The notes under the pieces: generated by a model
What the model was told of the DNA's origin: nothing
The model's database searches: none
What the model saw: the letters and a program-made list of their open reading frames with translations, nothing else
Program-made: the position numbers and the translations under genes
Assembly (NCBI GenBank): GCA_031555175.1
Contig: JAVBUP010000019.1
Location: 11,186-75,185, forward strand
DNA length: 64,000 nucleotides
Source of the DNA: JAVBUP01 sp031555175
GTDB taxonomy: Bacteria > Bacillota_I > Bacilli_A > Erysipelotrichales > Coprobacillaceae
Direction of reading: 5' to 3'
In this document: positions 8,530-16,784 of the stretch, in pieces
How positions within the stretch are numbered: position 1 is the first letter of the stretch
How the letters are laid out: each line of letters opens with the position of its first letter

Positions 8530-9894
8530 ATGAGAAACAGATTAAATAATGCGGGCATGACTCTTTTGGAAGTTATTGCAGCGCTGATTATTTCTGCTAT
8601 AATTGGCGGGATAACAATCACGATTATTTTAACTTCTACGAACTATTTTTTTAGTGAGACCTCAGATAGCCATGACAAACTTATGGCAGATCAAATTGTA
8701 AACTATGTAAGACGAGAATTATTGTATTCTTCAGAAATAGTAGTTGGAACTTCCAAACCGGATACAAGGGATTGGAATTATATCACTATTAATGATGGAA
8801 GATTAATTAAGAATGATGTTGCTGCCTTAAGTGAAGGGACATATGGAGATAGAAAAATAGTTTTAAGTATCAGAGGTTATGATAGTTATCGACTTGATTT
8901 AAATCTAAGTCTTAACGCTGAGGATCAATCAAATTTATACTCTACAAAGAGTACATTAGAACTATTAAATTTGAAGTTAAAGGCCGAAATAGATAGTTCG
9001 TTCAATCCTTTTGGAAATATTGGTACCTCTGTCACTATTGATAATACTGTAAAAATATATTATATAAAGGATTTTGAGAGAGTAATAATTGATGATGAAG
9101 TAAAAGAAGCTAGAGGATTAGTATCTAGTCAAATATCTTTCCTGGATAACTATAATAATTTGGGCGTATACGATACATCTATATTATATAAACCTGGATC
9201 ATTTGTCTTCTATGAGGGGAAATGGTACATGAGATTAATTGAGTCTAATACAGGTAGCTGTAATGGTGTAGCGTCATTCTCATCTACAGCTAGATGTTGG
9301 AAAATAATCCAAGATGATTATTCTCCATATAGTGCTTACCAAAAAGGTGACATTATAATATATAATGGCAAGTATTATCAGGCAACTACAAATAGTTATA
9401 CGGGTAATTATAGTATTAATTATATGGGTTCACCACCATATTATCCATGGACTGAAGTCAATTATGGAGTCGTTGAAAACACAGTGTATGAGAATACTGT
9501 TACTCTCACAGTTCCAACAGTGAGAAATATATTAGACACTATTAATGTGAAGCAGATTCCAGAATATGACCAAAACGTTGATTATTCATTATCGAGTTCA
9601 CCAGAATTTGTTAAGAAAACAATAGTCAGTGCTGGAGTAGAGGTAGTTAGCTATTATCAACATTGTCGTAGAGATATTGATGGAGTACCTGGTCTAAGAG
9701 TTAATGGAGTGAATGGATGGAAGACATTATCGGTAACTTATGATAGTAATAGCTATTATACAGTTGGTGATGTGGTAAATGCTAGAGTTAATAATGTGCC
9801 AACATATGTAATTTCAACGCAAGAGATGATCACACAAGTAAATGTTGTGGTTACTGGACAAACTACAGACAAGTGGCAAAAGTATACACCATAG
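8530..9894 (+). CDS. Large minor prepilin with chitin-binding-like modules (2)
   Basis: Prepilin of 454 residues, paralogous to the previous gene along its whole length (shared SETSDS, SKPD(S/T)R, LELLNLKL, SFNPF, SSSP(R/E)FVK and RVNGVNGWKTL). Signal NNAG|MTLLEV with Glu at mature position 5. The C-terminal half repeats the CBM5/12-like modules (GSFVFYEGKWYMRL...CWKII; YQKGDIIIYNGKYYQA...WTEV; YYTVGDVVNARV...KWQKY). It differs from copy 1 by Cys residues in the module region (SCNGV...RCWK), which could form a disulfide. ATG 8530 has SD AGAGAGGG; ATG 8512 in frame has none. The two copies probably arose by tandem duplication and may bind different ligands. Confidence 0.75.
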   Translation: MRNRLNNAGMTLLEVIAALIISAIIGGITITIILTSTNYFFSETSDSHDKLMADQIVNYVRRELLYSSEIVVGTSKPDTRDWNYITINDGRLIKNDVAALSEGTYGDRKIVLSIRGYDSYRLDLNLSLNAEDQSNLYSTKSTLELLNLKLKAEIDSSFNPFGNIGTSVTIDNTVKIYYIKDFERVIIDDEVKEARGLVSSQISFLDNYNNLGVYDTSILYKPGSFVFYEGKWYMRLIESNTGSCNGVASFSSTARCWKIIQDDYSPYSAYQKGDIIIYNGKYYQATTNSYTGNYSINYMGSPPYYPWTEVNYGVVENTVYENTVTLTVPTVRNILDTINVKQIPEYDQNVDYSLSSSPEFVKKTIVSAGVEVVSYYQHCRRDIDGVPGLRVNGVNGWKTLSVTYDSNSYYTVGDVVNARVNNVPTYVISTQEMITQVNVVVTGQTTDKWQKYTP

Positions 9895-9911
9895 AAATAG
9901 GAGGTAGATGT

Positions 9912-11582
9912 ATGAAAAACATACCAATTGGAGAAGTTTTAAAGGAATCTGGTAAGATCAATGAAGAGCAACTACAAATCGCTTTAGAAGCTCAAAAAAA
10001 TGATCGCTCTAAAAGGTTAGGGGAGCATCTAATTGATTTAGGATTTATCACAGAAAGTGAGATGCTAGAAGCTTTATCTGCTAAGCTTGGGTGCCCGATT
10101 ATAAATATTGGTCGTCAAACATTTGATATAAAATCAGTGATGTTAATACCAAAAGCTATTTCTCAAAAATATAGTATATTGGCAATACGTGAGGAAGATC
10201 ATCACCTTTTGGTTGTTACTTCTGATCCCTTAAATTTCTATGGAATTGAAGATGTTCGTTTAGTAACTGGAAAGCACTTAAAAGTTTGTATTGCAAAAAA
10301 ACAAGAAATTGAAGTAGCTATTGCTCATTATTATAAAGAAGTTGACGCTTTAAATATGGCGAAGAGAGCCAATGTAATTACCCCTGAAATAGTTTCAAAG
10401 GTAGAAACGTTTGATGCGGAGAAAGATGATACGCCAGTAGTAAAACTACTTAATTCTTTGCTTAGTCGTGGTTTTGATAAAAATGCGAGTGATATTCATA
10501 TTGAACCATTTGAAGAAAAAGTAATAGTTAGAATGAGAATTGATGGGGTAATTCAAAACTACGTTGAATTGAACAAAGGAATTCTAGCATCACTAGTAGT
10601 TCGTATAAAAATTATGTCTAATTTAGATATAGCTGAAAAAAGAGTCCCACAAGATGGCCACTTTATTTGTACGATTGATGGTAATGAGATGAACTTGCGT
10701 GTTTCAATTATTCCAACTATTCATGGTGAAAAAATAGTTTTAAGATATCTAAATACAAATGCCCAAATAAATAATGAAGAAAGTTTTGGGATGAACAAAG
10801 ATAATTATGATAAAATGAGTAGCATCTTAAATATGCCTCATGGAATTATATATGTTACTGGTCCAACTGGTAGTGGTAAAACTACTACACTATACATGAT
10901 GTTGGAAGCACTAGCAAAGAATTCAGTTAATATTTCTACTATTGAAGACCCAGTGGAAAGAAATCTTGAGAAAATTAACCAAATGCAAGTTAATAATGTT
11001 GCTGGCTTAACTTTTGATACTGGTCTTCGCGCTTTATTGCGACAAGATCCAGATGTTATAATGGTTGGCGAAACTAGAGATAAAGAAACTGCGCAAACAT
11101 CTGTTACGGCATCGATTACTGGTCATCTAGTCTTATCAACACTTCATACAAATGATGCTGTAGGAGCTATCGTTAGACTTGAAGACATGGGTATTGAACC
11201 ATATATGGTCGCTAATTCATTAGTTGGCGTTGTTGCGCAACGTCTAGTAAGAAAAATCTGTCCCCATTGTAAGATTGAAGTTGAAGCTACTGTTAATGAG
11301 AGATTAGCTTTAGAAAGTAGAGTCGATAGAGTTTATGTTGGCGCTGGATGTCCTCACTGCAATGAGACAGGTTATAGTGGGCGTATTGCAGTTCATGAGA
11401 TAATAGTCATTGATTCTAATGTTAGAAAAATGATCACAATGCGCAAAGATGCTGATGAAATTACTAAGTACTTAAAAGAAAATCAAGGACTAGTCACACT
11501 AAAAGATGGGGCTATTGAATTAGTGAAGAATGGGATTACAACAATTGATGAACTTAATAAGATTACTTGCTTCGTCGAATAG
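9912..11582 (+). CDS. pilB: Type IV pilus assembly ATPase PilB
   Basis: GspE/PilB hexameric ATPase (556 residues) that powers pilus extension. The N-terminus has a MshEN-like domain with two tandem 24-residue motifs (IGEVLKESGKINEEQLQIAL and RLGEHLIDLGFITESEMLEAL), the type shown in other PilB/MshE proteins to bind cyclic di-GMP. The C-terminal ATPase shows Walker A GPTGSGKTTT (Lys about 323), the Asp box, Walker B (DPDVIMVGETRD), the His box (GHLVLSTLHTNDA) and the PilB-specific tetracysteine zinc site (CPHC...CPHC). ATG 9912 follows AGGAGGT; the longer in-frame start would lie inside the preceding gene. Confidence 0.95.
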   Translation: MKNIPIGEVLKESGKINEEQLQIALEAQKNDRSKRLGEHLIDLGFITESEMLEALSAKLGCPIINIGRQTFDIKSVMLIPKAISQKYSILAIREEDHHLLVVTSDPLNFYGIEDVRLVTGKHLKVCIAKKQEIEVAIAHYYKEVDALNMAKRANVITPEIVSKVETFDAEKDDTPVVKLLNSLLSRGFDKNASDIHIEPFEEKVIVRMRIDGVIQNYVELNKGILASLVVRIKIMSNLDIAEKRVPQDGHFICTIDGNEMNLRVSIIPTIHGEKIVLRYLNTNAQINNEESFGMNKDNYDKMSSILNMPHGIIYVTGPTGSGKTTTLYMMLEALAKNSVNISTIEDPVERNLEKINQMQVNNVAGLTFDTGLRALLRQDPDVIMVGETRDKETAQTSVTASITGHLVLSTLHTNDAVGAIVRLEDMGIEPYMVANSLVGVVAQRLVRKICPHCKIEVEATVNERLALESRVDRVYVGAGCPHCNETGYSGRIAVHEIIVIDSNVRKMITMRKDADEITKYLKENQGLVTLKDGAIELVKNGITTIDELNKITCFVE

Positions 11583-11591
11583 GAGAAACTT

Positions 11592-12638
11592 ATGAACGAG
11601 AATATTAATCGTATTTTAGACCATGCCCGCGAACTTGGTTGTTCAGATGTTCACATAAGCGTTGGTGAAGGAATTACATTTAGAAAGAATGGTACATTAG
11701 GAAAATACCCTAAAGAGTTCAAAGATAGCGAACTATTAGAAATGATTTTAGAAATTGCAAGTGATAATGTAAATCTAATAAATGATGGTAAAGATGTGGA
11801 TTTTGCTTATCGAGTGAATGCAAATCGCTATCGCGTTAATGTTTATCGTCAAATGGGTAAATTAACGGCTGCCTTAAGAGTCATCAATGATGACATTAAG
11901 ACACTTGAAGAACTTGGCTTACCAGCTAGATTAACTAAACTTTGTGATGCTCCAAGGGGATTAGTATTAGTAACTGGTCCGACTGGATCTGGAAAGTCTA
12001 CCACATTAGCAGCAATGATTGATTATATCAATGCTAATAAGCGTTGCCATATTCTAACAATTGAAGATCCAGTTGAATATGTTTATCAAAAGAAACAAGC
12101 CTTAGTGCATCAACGCGAGATTGGGATTGATGTTCCTGATTTAAATATGGCGTTAAAATCTGCGTTACGTGAAGATCCTGATATTGTATTGGTAGGAGAA
12201 ATGCGTGATTACGAAACTATCAATGCAGTATTAACACTTGCTGAGACTGGACATCTAGTTTTTTCAACTCTTCATACTGTTGGAACAGCTAAGACAATTG
12301 ATCGTATTATTAATGTATTCCCACCTCATAGTCAAGAACAGATAAGAACGCAGCTAGCATCAGTGCTTAATGCAGTCATTACTCAACAACTTATTCCAAC
12401 TTCTGATGGTGAAGGTAGAGTAGCTGCTTTAGAAATAATGATTATGACTGATGCAATTAGTAATATTATTCGTGAGAATAAACTTCACTTAATAAAAAGT
12501 TCTATGCAAACTGGTAGAGAATTAGGTATGACTACACTTAATGCTTCTTTAGTTAATTTAGTTAGGACTAGAAAAATCACTTTTGAAAATGCCTACTCCT
12601 TTACTAATGATGAAAAAGAGTTAAAAGAGATTCTGTAG
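11592..12638 (+). CDS. pilT: Pilus retraction ATPase PilT
   Basis: Retraction ATPase of 348 residues. Walker A GPTGSGKSTT (Lys about 135), Walker B (DPDIVLVGEMRDYET), the His box GHLVFSTLHTVGTA and the PilT-type AIRNLIRE-like segment (ISNIIRENK) are visible; the tetracysteine site of PilB is absent, as expected. It follows pilB by 9 bases with SD AGGAGA. Its presence implies pili that retract, so twitching, adhesion under tension or DNA uptake is possible. It is the last gene of the operon; a terminator follows. Confidence 0.94.
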   Translation: MNENINRILDHARELGCSDVHISVGEGITFRKNGTLGKYPKEFKDSELLEMILEIASDNVNLINDGKDVDFAYRVNANRYRVNVYRQMGKLTAALRVINDDIKTLEELGLPARLTKLCDAPRGLVLVTGPTGSGKSTTLAAMIDYINANKRCHILTIEDPVEYVYQKKQALVHQREIGIDVPDLNMALKSALREDPDIVLVGEMRDYETINAVLTLAETGHLVFSTLHTVGTAKTIDRIINVFPPHSQEQIRTQLASVLNAVITQQLIPTSDGEGRVAALEIMIMTDAISNIIRENKLHLIKSSMQTGRELGMTTLNASLVNLVRTRKITFENAYSFTNDEKELKEIL

Positions 12639-12650
12639 AAATATGTTACT

Positions 12651-12673
12651 AACCTCATTTACTGAGGTTTTTT
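12651..12673 (+). terminator. Terminator of the pilus operon
   Basis: AACCTCA / TGAGGTT stem, TTTAC loop, then TTTTTT. Confidence 0.88.
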
Positions 12674-12728
12674 ATGTCTTTGTTCTTATTAATTTGAATT
12701 AAAAATATGCTAATAAAGCAGAAAAGTG

Positions 12729-12757
12729 TTGATTTGAAGTCGATATTATGGTATCAT
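12729..12757 (+). promoter_or_regulatory. Promoter of rpsB
   Basis: TTGATT (12729-12734), 17-base spacer, extended -10 TGG-TATCAT (12749-12757). Start expected near 12764. Confidence 0.75.
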
Positions 12758-12763
12758 ATCAAA

Positions 12764-12877
12764 GGTATTGAAGTAATACACACATCATGGATTCGAAAGC
12801 CCTGTGCCTATATGATAAACTTTATAGGTGGCCTAGTTAGAAGTGGTGGAGGAAAAAAACAAAAGGAGGAAGTTACA
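12764..12877 (+). promoter_or_regulatory. rpsB leader RNA, possible autoregulatory element
   Basis: A 114-base untranslated leader with a stem CCTATA/TATAGG (12807-12812 with 12823-12828) and a purine-rich 3' part ending in the SD AAGGAGGA. Leaders of r-protein operons are commonly bound by their own product; whether S2 binds here is inference. An open frame runs through it but has no SD, so I treat it as non-coding. Confidence 0.4.
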
Positions 12878-13825
12878 ATGTCAGTAATTTCAATGAAAAA
12901 ATTATTAGAAGTTGGAGTTCATTTTGGACATCAAACAAAACGTTGGAATCCAAAAATGGCACCTTACATCTTCACAGCAAGAAATGGTATCTATATCATT
13001 GACTTACAAAAATCATCTAAGAAAATTGATGATGCTTATAAAGCAATGAAAGCTGTAGCAGATAAAGGTGGAAAAGTTCTTTTTGTAGGAACTAAAAAAC
13101 AAGCTCAAGAAGCTGTTAAAGATGAAGCTATTCGTTCTGGATCATTCTATGTAAACAATAGATGGTTAGGTGGAACATTAACAAACTTCAAAACAATTCA
13201 AAAACGTATTAAACGTTTAAAAGATTTAGAAAAAATGGAATCAGATGGAACTTTCGAAGTGTTACCTAAGAAAGAAGTAATCTTATTAAGAAAAGAAGCT
13301 GCTAAGTTAGAAAAATACTTAGGTGGGATTAAAGAAATGAGAAGAATTCCAGATGCTATCTTCGTTATCGATCCTAAAGTTGAACATAACGCAGTTGCTG
13401 AAGCTCGTAAATTAAACATTCCTGTATTTGGAATCTGTGATACAAATTCAGATCCTGATATGCTTGATCATGTTATTCCCGCTAATGATGATGCAATTAG
13501 AGCTGTTAAATTAATTGTTGCAGCTATGGCTGATGCAATTATTGAATCAAAAGGTGGAGTATTAGAAGTAGCATATGTTAAAGATGAAACTGATGAAGAA
13601 GTATCTATGAATGATGCTATTGTATCTGTTGATAACAGTATGGAAAGAAGAAAACAACAAAGAAGAGAATATAATGATAGACGTAATAACGATGGAGAAA
13701 GAAGACCATACCAACCTCGTACTCCTAGAGCGCCTAGACCAGAATATAACAACAATAGATCTGAAACTAAATCAGAAGCTAATGTTGAAGCAAAAGTAGA
13801 AACAAAAGAAACTACTGCTGAATAA
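12878..13825 (+). CDS. rpsB: 30S ribosomal protein S2, with extended C-terminus
   Basis: Primary small-subunit protein S2. The core (about residues 1-240) carries the family signatures KKLLEVGVHFGHQTKRWNPK, NRWLGGTLTNF and PDAIFVIDP. The protein runs to 315 residues, about 60 longer than usual: the extra tail is Arg/Gln/Asn-rich (RRKQQRREYNDRRNNDGER), then Pro-rich, then Glu/Lys-rich. The true start is ATG 12878 behind AAGGAGGA; the frame extends 57 codons upstream through the leader but without conserved protein. A terminator-like hairpin separates it from tsf. Confidence 0.95.
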   Translation: MSVISMKKLLEVGVHFGHQTKRWNPKMAPYIFTARNGIYIIDLQKSSKKIDDAYKAMKAVADKGGKVLFVGTKKQAQEAVKDEAIRSGSFYVNNRWLGGTLTNFKTIQKRIKRLKDLEKMESDGTFEVLPKKEVILLRKEAAKLEKYLGGIKEMRRIPDAIFVIDPKVEHNAVAEARKLNIPVFGICDTNSDPDMLDHVIPANDDAIRAVKLIVAAMADAIIESKGGVLEVAYVKDETDEEVSMNDAIVSVDNSMERRKQQRREYNDRRNNDGERRPYQPRTPRAPRPEYNNNRSETKSEANVEAKVETKETTAE

Positions 13826-13831
13826 CCAAAC

Positions 13832-13857
13832 AGGGTAGACGTAGTCTATCCTATTTT
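13832..13857 (+). terminator. Attenuator-like hairpin between rpsB and tsf
   Basis: AGGGTAGAC / GTCTATCCT (one G-U pair), GTA loop, followed by ATTTTT. It probably reduces rather than abolishes transcription into tsf, since no promoter is evident for tsf. Confidence 0.7.
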
Positions 13858-13881
13858 TAAAGAAAAAAGGAGAAATTAATT

Positions 13882-14769
13882 ATGGCAATTACTGCTCAAA
13901 TGGTAAAAGAATTACGTGAAAAAACTGGTGCTGGAATGATGGATTGTAAGAAAGCATTAGAAGCAGCTAACGGAGATTTCGATGCTGCTGTAGAAGCAAT
14001 CAAAGAAAAAGGGGCTATTAAAGCCGAACATAAGTCTACACGTGTTGCTGTTGAAGGATTAACTGCAATTTATACTAATGGTAATGTTGGTGCTGTAGTA
14101 GAAGTAAATAGTGAAACTGACTTCGTAGCAAAGAATCAAGATTTCATTGATTTAGTTGCATTAGCTGCTAAAATTGCTGTTGAAAATAAAACAACTACTG
14201 CTGAAGAGACATTAAATGTTGTTTCTAATGGAAAAACATTAAATGAAGTAATTGGTGATTTAACTGCTAAAATTGGTGAAAAGATTTCATTAAGAAGAGT
14301 AGCATTATTTGAAAAAACTGATGCGCAAAGCTTTGGTTCTTACTCACATATGGGTGGAAAAATCGCTTCATTAGCTGTATTTGATGGTGCTGATGCTGAA
14401 TTGGCTAAAGATGTAGCAATGCATATTGCAGCTTCTGAACCAAAATATGTATCTAGAGAAGATATCTCAGCTGACTTTATTGAAACATTTAGTAAAGAAG
14501 AAATGGAAAGAGCTTTAGAAGAAAATGCTACTGCTGAAAAACCAAAACCAGCTAATATTATTGAAAAAATCGTTGAAGGAAGAATCAACAAGAATTTAAA
14601 GGAAATGTGTTTATTAGAACAACCATTCGTTAAGAATCCAGATGTTACTGTAGCTGCTCATTTAGGAAGTGCAAAATGTTTAGGTTTTGCTAGATTCCAA
14701 GTTGGAGAAGGTATGGAAAAGAAAGCTGATAATTTCGCTGAAGAAGTTATGAGTCAAATTCGCGGATAA
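13882..14769 (+). CDS. tsf: Translation elongation factor Ts
   Basis: Nucleotide exchange factor for EF-Tu, 295 residues. The N-terminal UBA-like domain and EF-Ts signature (LREKTGAGMMDCKKAL) and the core motif with EVNSETDFVAKN contact EF-Tu. Length is normal. SD AAAAGGAGAAA precedes ATG. Standard position after rpsB. Confidence 0.97.
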   Translation: MAITAQMVKELREKTGAGMMDCKKALEAANGDFDAAVEAIKEKGAIKAEHKSTRVAVEGLTAIYTNGNVGAVVEVNSETDFVAKNQDFIDLVALAAKIAVENKTTTAEETLNVVSNGKTLNEVIGDLTAKIGEKISLRRVALFEKTDAQSFGSYSHMGGKIASLAVFDGADAELAKDVAMHIAASEPKYVSREDISADFIETFSKEEMERALEENATAEKPKPANIIEKIVEGRINKNLKEMCLLEQPFVKNPDVTVAAHLGSAKCLGFARFQVGEGMEKKADNFAEEVMSQIRG

Positions 14770-14776
14770 AATAAAT

Positions 14777-14804
14777 AGGACAATTTTTAACGTTGTCCTT
14801 TTCT
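14777..14804 (+). terminator. Attenuator-like hairpin between tsf and pyrH
   Basis: AGGACAA / TTGTCCT with a 9-base loop, then TTTTCTT. It is a second step-down site in the rpsB-tsf-pyrH-frr cluster. Confidence 0.65.
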
Positions 14805-14827
14805 TATAAATGGAGGAGGAAATACAC

Positions 14828-15544
14828 ATGAAGTATAAGAGAGTATTACTAAAACTTAGTGGTGAAGCGTTAGCTGGTGGCACTAAGACATCGATTAATG
14901 CTGCTACAGTAGCCGATATTGCTAGACAAATTAAAGATGTTAAAGATTTAGGAATAGAAGTTGCCATCGTAGTTGGTGGGGGAAATATTTGGCGTGGTAA
15001 GGTAGCTAGTGATATGGGTATGGAACGTGCTACTGCAGATTATATGGGGATGTTAGCAACGGTTATGAATGCTTTAGCGCTTCAAAATGCTTTAGAGACT
15101 CTTAAGGTTGAAACTAGAGTATTATCTGCTATTGAAATGCAACAAGTAGCTGAGCCATATATTAGAAGGCGAGCTGAACGTCATTTAGAAAAAGGAAGGG
15201 TTGTTATATTTGGAGCAGGAATTGGAAGCCCATTCTTTACAACTGATACAACTGCTGCTCTTAGAGCTGCTGAAATTGGAGCTGATGTAATCTTGATGGC
15301 TAAAAATGGAGTAGATGGAGTTTACTCTGCTGATCCTAAAAAAGATGCAACTGCTACAAAATATGATTCATTGACTTATATGGAAGTAATTAGTCAACAA
15401 TTAGCTATCATGGATCAAACAGCTACTACGTTATGTATGGATAATGATATTGATTTATGTGTATTTAATATGAATGAAGATGGAAACATCGCTAAAGCGA
15501 GCCAAGGCTTAAAAATTGGTACGACAATAAGTAAAGGAGAATAA
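14828..15544 (+). CDS. pyrH: UMP kinase
   Basis: Bacterial hexameric UMP kinase of the amino-acid-kinase fold (238 residues); phosphorylates UMP to UDP. The N-terminal motif KRVLLKLSGEAL, the glycine-rich VVGGGNIWRG and the nucleotide-binding GADVILMAKNGVDGVY are diagnostic. ATG 14828 is chosen (SD GGAGGAGGAAA); an in-frame ATG at 14810 lies before that SD. It is followed by frr two bases later. Confidence 0.96.
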   Translation: MKYKRVLLKLSGEALAGGTKTSINAATVADIARQIKDVKDLGIEVAIVVGGGNIWRGKVASDMGMERATADYMGMLATVMNALALQNALETLKVETRVLSAIEMQQVAEPYIRRRAERHLEKGRVVIFGAGIGSPFFTTDTTAALRAAEIGADVILMAKNGVDGVYSADPKKDATATKYDSLTYMEVISQQLAIMDQTATTLCMDNDIDLCVFNMNEDGNIAKASQGLKIGTTISKGE

Positions 15545-15546
15545 CA

Positions 15547-16092
15547 ATGTCACAAGAAATAATTAAACAAGTTCAAGATAAAATGACAAAAGCTATTGAA
15601 TCATTGCAAAGAGAATTAGCTACTGTAAGAACAGGACGTGCTAATCCAGCAATGCTTGATAGAGTAATGGTTGATTACTATGGTAGTCCAACTCCAATTA
15701 ATCAAGTTGCTACTGTAAGTGTTTCAGAAGGTAGAACATTAGTAATTAAGCCATATGATCCTAGTTCAATCAAAGGGATTGAAAAGGCTATTAATGATGC
15801 TGATCTTGGGATGAATCCACAAAATGATGGTTCAGTAGTTCGTATTACTGTACCTGCATTAACTGAAGATACTAGAAAACAATACGTAAAAGTTGCTTCT
15901 AAAATGGGTGAAGATGCAAAAGTTGCGATTCGTAATATTAGAAGAGATGGTAATGATGCAGTTAAGAAAGCTGAAGATTCAGAGGATGCTGTAAAAAGAG
16001 CACAAGATCAAATTCAAAAGAGTACTGATGAATTTATCAAAAAAGTTGATAATGTGGTTAAAGATAAAGAGCAAGATATAATGAGCGTTTAG
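15547..16092 (+). CDS. frr: Ribosome recycling factor
   Basis: RRF, 181 residues, splits post-termination ribosomes with EF-G. It contains the family blocks RELATVRTGRANPAMLD, YYGSPTPINQVATVSV and VAIRNIRRDGNDAVKK. Normal length. SD is in the end of pyrH (AAAGGAGAA), so translation is coupled. In this chromosome the usual uppS-cdsA do not follow. Confidence 0.97.
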   Translation: MSQEIIKQVQDKMTKAIESLQRELATVRTGRANPAMLDRVMVDYYGSPTPINQVATVSVSEGRTLVIKPYDPSSIKGIEKAINDADLGMNPQNDGSVVRITVPALTEDTRKQYVKVASKMGEDAKVAIRNIRRDGNDAVKKAEDSEDAVKRAQDQIQKSTDEFIKKVDNVVKDKEQDIMSV

Positions 16093-16101
16093 CTCTTTTT
16101 C
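16066..16101 (+). terminator. Terminator overlapping the 3' end of frr
   Basis: AAAGAGC (16066-16072) can pair with GCTCTTT (16092-16098); a smaller competing stem GAGC/GCTC lies inside. A T-run follows. The frr stop codon lies in the hairpin. Confidence 0.6.
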
Positions 16102-16130
16102 TTGTTTTGAAATATTTATTTCGATAATTG

Positions 16131-16159
16131 TTGCAATTATAGTTAAAAGAGAGTACAAT
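16131..16159 (+). promoter_or_regulatory. Promoter of the cold-shock gene
   Basis: TTGCAA (16131-16136), 17-base spacer, TACAAT (16154-16159). A leader of about 45 bases follows. Confidence 0.72.
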
Positions 16160-16210
16160 ATTACCGTTAAGAGTATTTAACGTAATTTATGAAAGGCTTA
16201 GGTATTAAGT

Positions 16211-16414
16211 ATGGCAACAGGAAAAGTAAAGATGTTTAACAAAGAAAAAGGATTTGGGTTCATTATTATGGATGGTTCTGATAAAGACGTATTCTTCCAT
16301 TATTCTCAAATTATGCAAGAAGGATTTAAAACTATTGATGATGGTCAAGCAGTTGAATTCGAAGTTGTTGAAGGCGACAGAGGATTACAAGCTAAAAACG
16401 TTATCAAGTTATAA
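16211..16414 (+). CDS. csp: Cold-shock domain protein
   Basis: Single cold-shock domain of 67 residues that binds single-stranded RNA/DNA. RNP1 (KGFGFI) and RNP2 (VFFHYS) are both present, with Phe and His at the nucleic-acid stacking positions. Likely an RNA chaperone. Own promoter and terminator make it monocistronic. SD GAAAGGCTTAGG is weak and somewhat distant; no other start is sensible. Confidence 0.94.
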   Translation: MATGKVKMFNKEKGFGFIIMDGSDKDVFFHYSQIMQEGFKTIDDGQAVEFEVVEGDRGLQAKNVIKL

Positions 16415-16426
16415 TAACTTATGAGC

Positions 16427-16448
16427 AAAGGACTTTTGTCCTTTTTTC
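16427..16448 (+). terminator. Terminator of the cold-shock gene
   Basis: AAAGGAC / GTCCTTT stem, TTTT loop, followed by further Ts. Confidence 0.88.
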
Positions 16449-16463
16449 TTTTAGGATATAAAA

Positions 16464-16739
16464 ATGATACTAGAAATTATTAGCGAGTTAATTCTTGAAT
16501 TAGTGCTTGAGGGGTCCAAAAGCTCTAAAATACCTTCTTGGTTAAGATATTTACTATTGCTTATTTTGTTTGTAATTTATGGTGGTATAGCATTACTTAT
16601 CATTACAATAAGCTATCAAGCAATGTTTGAGGGCAACTGGATTATAGCATTATTCCTTGTCACTGTTTTGATAGTATTAGTTATTGCAGGTATAGTAGAA
16701 TTTAGAAAAGTAAGAAACAAAATGAAAGAGGATGCATAG
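16464..16739 (+). CDS. Small membrane protein, function unknown
   Basis: I do not recognise this protein (91 residues). It has an amphipathic acidic N-terminus (ILEIISELILELVLEGSK), two strong transmembrane helices (about residues 27-50 and 58-80) and a charged C-terminal tail (RKVRNKMKED). The SD is poor (AGGAT). A good terminator begins at its 3' end, which supports it being a real gene. It has no partner genes: a convergent broken gene lies downstream. Confidence 0.55.
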   Translation: MILEIISELILELVLEGSKSSKIPSWLRYLLLLILFVIYGGIALLIITISYQAMFEGNWIIALFLVTVLIVLVIAGIVEFRKVRNKMKEDA

Positions 16740-16755
16740 CGATGCACCCTCTTTT
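16725..16755 (+). terminator. Terminator between convergent genes
   Basis: AAAGAGG-ATGCAT / ATGCAC-CCTCTTT, followed by TTTTG; starts inside the end of the small membrane-protein gene. Confidence 0.7.
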
Positions 16756-16784
16756 GTATGTTTTTAGTCTTTAATTCATTTTGA

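Noticed and set aside
12707..12877. A 57-codon N-terminal extension of S2
   Set aside because: It runs through the promoter and leader, has no SD, and S2 starts normally at 12878 behind AAGGAGGA.
13468..13799. Open frames on both strands inside rpsB's tail
   Set aside because: They are frame shadows of a low-complexity coding region with no SD and no protein-like pattern.
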